From NCBI GenBank assembly GCA_022836615.1, contig MU405210.1, positions 605,485 to 669,484 on the forward strand: a stretch of DNA of 64,000 nucleotides. The letters run 5' to 3'. Every line of letters starts with the position of its first letter. Positions within the stretch are counted from its first letter, which is position 1. Shown here piece by piece: positions 57,426-64,000 of this stretch. The notes beneath the pieces are model-generated. The model searched no databases. It had not been told where the DNA came from and worked only from the letters and a program-made list of their open reading frames with translations. Made by a program: the position numbers and the translations under genes. Origin of the DNA: Annulohypoxylon bovei var. microspora. Lineage: Eukaryota; Ascomycota; Sordariomycetes; Xylariales; Hypoxylaceae.

Positions 57426-60400
57426 ATAGGTGGGCAGGTAGGATATGGGCGGCTAAGGCGGTGGTTGTAGACCCCTGAAGAGCGAATAGGTACATAGTAG
57501 TGGTTAGCAGCTGTAGAACCACCATCGAGAGCCGCAACCCGGCAGTGCGAACATCAATCTACATCGATATATGGTACAAGAAACTTGGGAAGGGTAATAT
57601 GCAGTTCTGTGGCGTAGACAGGTAGAGTACCCAGATACAGATACGGTCCGTCCTTGCAAAACAGGGGCTGATGCCCGCCGAAATGTTGAAAAGTTGCGAA
57701 ACCGCCCCCACGAGGTGCCGTCGACGTAGGTAAGCAGGTAGCCGTAGGGATCGGGAATTGTTGACTCTCGGGTATCAATCTTCTGCATAAGGTTATGTTA
57801 CAGTCGGCCCCCTGTAATAATGTTAGTACGAACCTGTTTCGGTACTTTATTAATGCTTGTTATAGAAGTATTATACCAGGTTTCAACCCTAAATAAAGTA
57901 ACGAGATCTTATTGTTAAAACATATACTTTTTTTTATATGTTAGAGAATACTAATTATATCTTTAAGATCTTATATGAAAAAACATAAAAATTATATATG
58001 TTTCGATAATACGTATTAAAGCCCTGCTCGAAACTTCCATACCCTAGTGCAAATCAGTAGTTTCAGAAAAGCGTACTAACATTATTTCAGGGGGTGAACT
58101 GTACAATCTGCCTACCTCCTATGTATGTAGGTACATAATTTTGGAGTGGCTAAAATAGTCGACGAAGGTAAGCTTTGGGTAACCGTAAGCGCGCATCCGC
58201 CTGTTGAGTACGGTAGCTGTGTAGAAGGTCACATGTAGTGTAGCCGTGACACATGTGCCGCCCATCGAGTCTTGCTTTCACCTAATCCCATCCTCCCTTA
58301 ATCGAAGAATCTAAGCCCTAGAGAGTCGACGATGCTTCAGATACTCGCTTGTAGAATCCTTAGAATAGGTTCGACTGGTGAGTCGGATGTTTTTGTCGAT
58401 TCATGTTCTATTAGGGTGGCATGTTAAAAGTAGCTACAGTATGCACCTACATACTCACCTACTCTTTAGTCTTTTACAATAATAGCCTTAAGACTTTTGA
58501 ATATTATTAGTGGGTCTGATTATAAAAAGCCCACGAATCGTAAGAGTGGAAAAGGGGGACGCCCCTAATGAAACCCCTGTTCGCGGCACAGGCACATGCT
58601 GCCGTAGTATCAATTACAAAAAGCCGACTTTTAGTTTGCATTCTTTCCGGTCTGAGCTGTATTTAGCATTCGAGTTACTACATAACCTTGAAATCTTGAA
58701 ATCTTGAAGAGGTTAAAAATCCTTAGAGAAGGACGCTTAAAGATGCCATTCTTCTATTTACGCCACAGCAGCTAAGACTTCAAAGATGTTACGACGTTCG
58801 CAGCTCGGGCCACCTACCCAAAATAGTATGAGTGCAGATCCTTCTCTCAGCCTTTACCTACATAGGTAGGCAGCTAGGCATATTTACATCGAGATATAAA
58901 TAGGCAACTCTTACCAGTATGCGCTGAGGCGCCAGAAGTTTCAACAACGGCTATGTGTTGTCGACCTGCCATTCAAGTCTTAATTTCAAGGAGGCATACA
59001 ACCTATCTAGGTAGTAAGGAAGATCTCTGCAGCTGTAGTTCTTGCCGGTCCGCGCCAAGGACCAAGGTGAATCGACCTACCATCTCGAGAGATCTGATGC
59101 AAGGATTCTGGCAGCAGGCAAGCTGCCAACTCTAATAATCTGATGGATATTGCGTATGATTGCGGATTACGGCGGATGAAAGCCGCTAGCCCCCGGCGGG
59201 CCATGTCTTCAAAACAAAAATAAGAATTCGCGAGGCTCTCCGAGGTCTCGACCACTACGTCAGACGATTCTGATGCACTGGCAGGTTTTTACTGTCGTCA
59301 GACGTGCTTCCGTTCAACACGATACCTACCTAGTTTGCTCAGATAACCCCGGTTATGAGAGGGTCTGGAACCGCGCGGGCAGAAGGAGTTAGATCCAAGT
59401 AACGGTGAAATCTCCGCATGCCGGCATATTCTCAAGATTTCATCCGTCGAGGCCCAGCCAAATTGACATGTAACCAGCTACACCTGTCCCATCATCTACG
59501 GGAATTGATGACGATCAGGTGTGTAAAACACGGCGTATTTCGAAAACTACGAAACCAGCGATCAGATTCAAGATATTGTCTCAGCTACCTATGTAGGTAG
59601 GTAGGTAACTCTAGTAGCTTGGGAGCTTTGAGCTGATTGGTATTAGGTAGGTAGGTCTGCTCATCATGCAGGTGTGTGCACAAATGCACTCAATTGCATA
59701 CCTACTTACCTATTCAGACCTTGCTTGTTTGTACACGTTACCTCCAATTGTTGCGTCGTATAGATATAGTACTTGGAGAAACACAGCAACTTGACGCTCT
59801 ACCTATAGTCTACTTGAAGAGAGACTGAAACCTAAGCCAAGTATATATACTCGGCGATCATAAATCCTGGATTGACAGCCGCCGACCAGATCCCTCGTCA
59901 ATCTCAATAATATATTTTGTAATTAATTCATAATTCTCAATACCACTATGCAAGGTATATGATAAACGGTCATTACTCGTAGGGCTGAGCTGAAATGCGA
60001 CAATAGACAATGCCGTACTTCTCTAATGAGGTTAGAAATTAGAACGAAGACAACCGTCATAGAATCTCTAATCTTGGAATTGAGAAGTTTCTTCGTAATT
60101 TGTAATTTCTCTGTGTCTTTTTTTTCTAATTATCCTTAGATCTCGGTTTCTCCGTGTGTTCCCATCCCTCGCTGCTATTGAGATGCAAGTTGTCCGCTGC
60201 AACAAAAGACAAGGAACTTTGGAATTTTGGCAAGGGGGTTTGTATCGATAAGCTCTTACCAAAGACTGTCAGGGGTAAAACTTCGCTTTCGTATACCCAG
60301 TCACATCAGGGTTTCTCTTCCTACTAGTCGCTGTATACTAGGTATGTATAATGCCTGTCGACGAAAATACTTACCTGGTAGCTAGCTAAACATTGCCCTT

Positions 60401-62178
60401 TCTATATTTTCTCGTACGTATGTTTTCTTCTCCCTCACAACTTCACAACACGCTAAACCGCGGTTTAGCTTCCTTTGCCCTTCCTCCCTGCGGACCATTC
60501 CCCCGTAATTAGACGCCGTCGTCTCCTGTAACATATTGACGACAAATTTGAAATATCTATTTCGCATCTCTTTCATGCCAAGGGTATTCGCGGTCAAGGG
60601 TTCTCTGTTGCACGAAAACAGCCACCTCATTTTCACCCTAGCCTATACCTAGACCGTATCTACGCTTCTGAGACTGTAATTCAAGGACTCGAAAATTATG
60701 GATAAGACCATGCAGGAAGCCGCCCGGAGTTCTAGCTAGTGGTCGGGACCCCGAACTCAGGAAACGAGGTGTGGAGGGCGGGAACCGACCTCACCTCACC
60801 TAGCTACCTGGGTACCTAGCGGCTTTCTCTAGCTTGAGAAGCGCGAATAAAACCAATATGACGGCTGTCCGAAACTTCAGCCGCAGACGCCAGCCACTTG
60901 CGCTGCCGGTCCCGTATTATATCGTCGTCTTTCCGACGCACATGTCAATATCCAAGAGGTGGACAAGTTGACACCTTAATGTCCCGGATCATTGACTTGG
61001 CGCTGTCGCGTAGGTTCGAGACCGGCCATCTTGAAGTTCATTTCTTCTGTGGCAACGGTTTGGGCAAGGAAAGATAGATCCTGAACCTAGCTTCCATTGC
61101 CGATGAAGCTCTAGGCTCATCGTTGTGCTAGTTTGCAAGGCGGATCCTTGATCCCTTGGTGATTTTCAACAGGTCGAATCGTCAAGTTCGTACTTACACA
61201 GAAACGCCTCATGGAACCTACCGATTGGGCGAACTTGGGGCTAACCATACGCCGGTCATTGGCCGTTGCGCCATAGGTAATATTTAGATTGTGACTGCTC
61301 GACATCTTATGCCCCTTGTCTGTCTACGACGCATGGATAACCCTCATAATTACACATCTGCGTCTTTACCCAATTAGCAGACTACATGAAAGAATATCCA
61401 AGACTCTAACGGCCGAGCGGGAATAACGCAAGCCACATTGCGACTTAACTTGCGCAATCATCACCTGATTATGAGAACTCCAGGCGTCTATGGATTACGA
61501 TATCTCCCCCTAGATAGAACGGAACAAGCTGACGGCTTTTAGGTATAGTACGTATGATCTGTTCGCCTGTGTCGCTTGGTTTGCCACGATATTCACCCCA
61601 GAGACTATTCGAACGTGCCGCCGCGGCTAAACACTCCAGTCAGAATGTTTGGTGGGCAGTCGGCTTCAATCTATCAGTGACATGCCGCTAGCGTCCCCTG
61701 TTCGGCGATTATCGAGCAAGAATGGAATTTCGAGCAGATCTAAACTACACAGAGTCCCTGTTGTCAAGTCGTCTTCGTACAAGTTTGCACATCATAGTTG
61801 AACTACTTGAAGACGTCAGTTTTTCATTGGTTGGCTAACGGATATCTTACGACAAAGACTTTTGCGCCACATAGAATTCGACAGAGGAGCATATGCATAG
61901 TCCAAGCCGGGCTCATAGCTCGGACCACCTCGTCGACTAGCTCGGACCACCTCCTGAGGCGCTCCGAGGGGCTTAACTCCGAAAAAACGGCCTGCCAAGA
62001 CCACCTCCAACTAGTTGACCTAAATAGGTTAAACCGCCCCACATATTTAGTTATTTACCCTACTTACCTAATTCAGACGGTCCCACTTTAAAGTTCAGTC
62101 TCGGTCTAATCTAGGTATGAGCTTAGACCAGTATCCCAATTAGGATTAATCTTAGACCAGTCTCAGATTAGTCTTACG

Positions 62179-62195
62179 TAACCCTAACCCTAACC
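62179..62195. repeat. Short interstitial telomere-like tract
   Basis: TAACCCTAACCCTAACC, about 2.5 copies of the CCCTAA telomere unit used by most filamentous ascomycetes. It sits 280 bp before the repeat-rich block and is followed by unique AT-rich DNA, so it is internal. Confidence 0.8.
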
Positions 62196-62458
62196 TTATT
62201 AGTAATTATTAAAAGCCATTAAAAGTCAATACATAATACCCTCAGATTTGAACCTAAATAACTTTTCTTTCAATACATTTCATAATATGAAACTTATATC
62301 GTTTTATAGCCCTCAATTAGGCGTTTTTATGTATATAAATATTAACTAGTTACACGCTATATTTCGTACGTAATGAGTTGTTATATCGCAGTTCCTAATG
62401 TTGCTATTTGCGACTGGTTGTACATAACACCTTCAAAACGCTTTAATATTGATATCTT

Positions 62459-62535
62459 ACGCGAGGCCACCCGTTCGGGTGGCACAATATCCCGAGTTTA
62501 GCCGGAGGTCGATGGTTCGATTCCTCGATCTCCCA
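62459..62535 (+). repeat. tRNA-like 77 bp element, copy A
   Basis: It matches copy B (63524-63600) at 76 of 77 bases. It contains a perfect Pol III B-box consensus (GGTTCGATTCC) ending 11 bases before the element's end, an AGGTC variable-loop-like word just before it, and a terminal CTCCCA. A 7 bp hairpin GCCACCC-GTTC-GGGTGGC fills the 5' part. The T-stem has mismatches unless one T is bulged, and no 5' acceptor strand complementary to the end is visible, so this is tRNA-derived (SINE-like or pseudo-tRNA) rather than a working tRNA. Confidence 0.65.
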
Positions 62536-62569
62536 GTTTTAAATCTTTTACCATGCGACGAAACTATTG

Positions 62570-63090
62570 TTCGCGCAGCCGTTTAACCACCCTTTAAGCC
62601 TCCCCTTTAGCCACCCGTGCTGCCACCCGTCTAACCGCCTGTTGAACCACCTGTAACCACCCCGTAAGCCACCCCTTATCGAACCCCTAAGCCACCCGCT
62701 GGGCCTCCCGTTTAACCACCCGTTAAACCACCCCCCGGCCAACCACCCGTTGAGCCTCCCCTTTAACCACCCGTCGAACACCCCGTCGAATCCCTATTAA
62801 GCCACCCGTGCAGCCACCCGCCGGACCTCCTGTTTAGCCACCCTTTAAACCACCCCTAGCCACCCCTTTAGCCACCCGTTAAACAACACACCCGTCTAGC
62901 CACCCGTCTAACCACCCGTCTATCCCCCGTTGAACCCCCGGCCTAGCTACCCGTTGAGCCCCCCGTCACCCGTTGAACCACCCGTACAACCCCCCGTTGA
63001 ACCACCCGTACAACCTCCCGTTCAGCCACCCGTGGCCACCCGTAGCCACCTTTCTAACGCCTTAGCCACCTTCCCAGGGGTTGTTGAATC
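62570..63090. repeat. C-rich array of degenerate decamer/undecamer units, array A
   Basis: Dozens of imperfect units such as AGCCACCCGT, TAACCACCCGT, TTGAACCACCCGT and AGCCTCCCCT. The top strand is very C-rich and G-poor, so the bottom strand has many GGGTGG runs. The unit length drifts between 10 and 13, so reading frame is not maintained and coding is unlikely. The first ~150 bp closely match array B. Confidence 0.85.
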
Positions 63091-63523
63091 CCCCAGATTA
63101 GGGAGTCCTTTTTTACTTATATAAGCTGTGTTGAAGATCAGGGCCAACTGAACTGAAAAGAGTCAATTACGTAAGCATCTTAGGTAATCAATTCGTCGCT
63201 GCCACCCACTGGTCCGTGCGCGAGAACCAGCTTTTGACAAGCTTTTCGATTTCGAAAAACTGAATCTTGTCGAAACCCACCTTCTCGCGAACGGGCCACC
63301 TCGAAAGCTGAGATCTATGGATTTGATTGGTTAAAAGCTCTAAGATGGTCCCACCCGCGAGACGATGCACCCAATCAACCGTTGTGGACATAACGGCCTC
63401 TTTGGAGATAACGGGGTTTACAGACTTTTTAGCGCCGGAGATCCGGGATTACCGCGATAGGAGATTTTTGATAAGGATGGACCATGGAGAAAAAAAAAAA
63501 CACACCAAAGCTTTACCCGTACA
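63091..63523. other. Spacer between array A and second tRNA-like copy
   Basis: 433 bp of non-array sequence with balanced composition. A 67-codon minus frame at 63188-63391 has no motif. An A-tract (63491-63500) precedes copy B. Confidence 0.5.
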
Positions 63524-63600
63524 ACGCGAGGCCACCCGTTCGGGTGGCACAATATCCCGAGTTTAGCCGGGGGTCGATGGTTCGATTCCTCGATCTCCCA
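63524..63600 (+). repeat. tRNA-like 77 bp element, copy B
   Basis: It is identical to copy A except for G at 63571 where copy A has A (62506). That A gives the variable-loop-like AGGTC and a better-paired stem in copy A. The same GCGACGAAAC word follows both copies (about 62555 and 63620), so the duplication extends beyond the element. Confidence 0.65.
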
Positions 63601-63654
63601 CTTGTGTTTCTTTTATTGTGCGACGAAACCACGCACCACCGCGGTTCGCGCACC

Positions 63655-64000
63655 TGTTTAACCACCTTGTAAGCCTCCCCTTTAGCCACCCGTGCTGCCA
63701 CCCGTCTAACCTCCCGTTGAACCACCCGTAACCACCCCGTAAGCCACCCCTTATCGAACCCCTAAGCCACCCGCCGGGCCTCCCGTTTAGCCACCCTTCA
63801 AACCCCCGGTCTAGCCCCCGGTCTAGCCCCCGTTGAACCACCCGTAGCCACCCTTTAAACTACCGGTCCAACCCCCGGTCTACCCACCCGTTTTCCCACC
63901 CTTTAAGCCTCCCCTTTAGCCACCCGTCGAACACCCCGTCGAACCCCTATTAAGCCACCCGTGCAGCCACCCGTCTAACCACCCGTCTAACCCCCGTAGC
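63655..64000. repeat. C-rich decamer array B, running off the window
   Basis: Same unit types as array A. The first ~150 bp (to about 63790) follow array A nearly base for base, then the order of units diverges. The array continues to the window edge. Confidence 0.85.

Larger units (their letters stand above)
52760..62458. other. 9.7 kb gene-poor region
   Basis: No convincing gene. The first kilobase is probably the promoter and 5' UTR of the homeobox gene. Landmarks: TG-type microsatellite (56341-56399), 9 bp repeat (56628-56681), 8 bp repeat (57394-57425), a very AT-rich block (57830-58020), an AGCTCGGACCACCTC direct repeat (61917-61953), paired CTTAGACCAGT words (62121-62165) and the telomere-like tract at 62179-62195. 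Confidence 0.5.

Noticed and set aside
61012..61022. B-box match GGTTCGAGACC
   Set aside because: No T-stem, acceptor stem or A-box can be found around it; a chance match.
62548..62781. Minus-strand open frames with Gly-Trp-Leu-Asn-Gly-type repeats inside the C-rich arrays (also 63563-63841)
   Set aside because: The repeat period drifts between 10 and 13 bases, so the frame is not preserved from unit to unit. The open frame follows from base composition that lacks stop codons. No start context or flanking exon supports it.

Overview
This is a 64 kb piece of a filamentous ascomycete genome (Pezizomycotina; the gene content fits a Sordariomycete, but I cannot fix the genus). The evidence is short phase-consistent spliceosomal introns with GTRNGT donors and YAG acceptors, and fungal gene families: a secreted GH28 pectinase, a Zn2Cys6 factor, a Pth11-like receptor, a MARVEL protein, LOC1, PGA2 and a fungal homeodomain regulator. 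No bacterial operon, phage or CRISPR feature is visible. I reconstructed splice junctions by eye from reading frame, donor/acceptor dinucleotides and family motifs; they are predictions.

Layout. 1-9 kb: the 3' end of a conserved Cys-containing protein (+), a secreted GH28 exo-polygalacturonase-like enzyme (-, 3 exons), a small Cys-rich orphan (+) and NAD-type malic enzyme (-, 4 exons). 9-26 kb is gene-poor: a three-exon SAM methyltransferase (-), a six-exon 910-residue Zn2Cys6 factor (-), a Ser/Thr-rich single-pass membrane protein (-) and a relic that looks like Ty1/copia reverse transcriptase (about 25.1-25.25 kb). 26-43 kb is the conserved core: LOC1 (-) and HIS3 (+) diverging from a 351 bp promoter, a MARVEL protein (-), CENP-S/MHF1 (-) diverging from PGA2 (+), a Pth11-like receptor (+), an m-AAA protease (+) and a BOR1-type anion transporter (+). 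43-62 kb holds only one convincing gene, a homeobox factor at 50.6-52.8 kb (-). 62.4-64 kb changes character completely: a short interstitial telomere-like tract, two copies of a 77 bp tRNA-like element 1,065 bp apart, and C-rich arrays of degenerate CCACCCGT-type units that look subtelomeric or satellite-like.

The genes do not form a single pathway. The core block is housekeeping: ribosome assembly, histidine synthesis, kinetochore/DNA repair, secretory trafficking, mitochondrial protein quality control and borate export. The flanks carry accessory functions: pectin degradation, receptor and transcription factors.

The most notable items are: (1) the duplicated 77 bp tRNA-like element with its G/C-skewed decamer arrays; (2) a 269 bp MITE with 28 bp perfect terminal inverted repeats including a TA target duplication at 30.4-30.7 kb; (3) the three-exon CENP-S gene, whose exons are too short to show as a long ORF; (4) a one-base phase conflict inside the Pth11-like gene; (5) a roughly 200-codon open leader ahead of malic enzyme; and (6) the dispersed TACCTAGGTA-type words and 9 bp tandem repeats in intergenic DNA.
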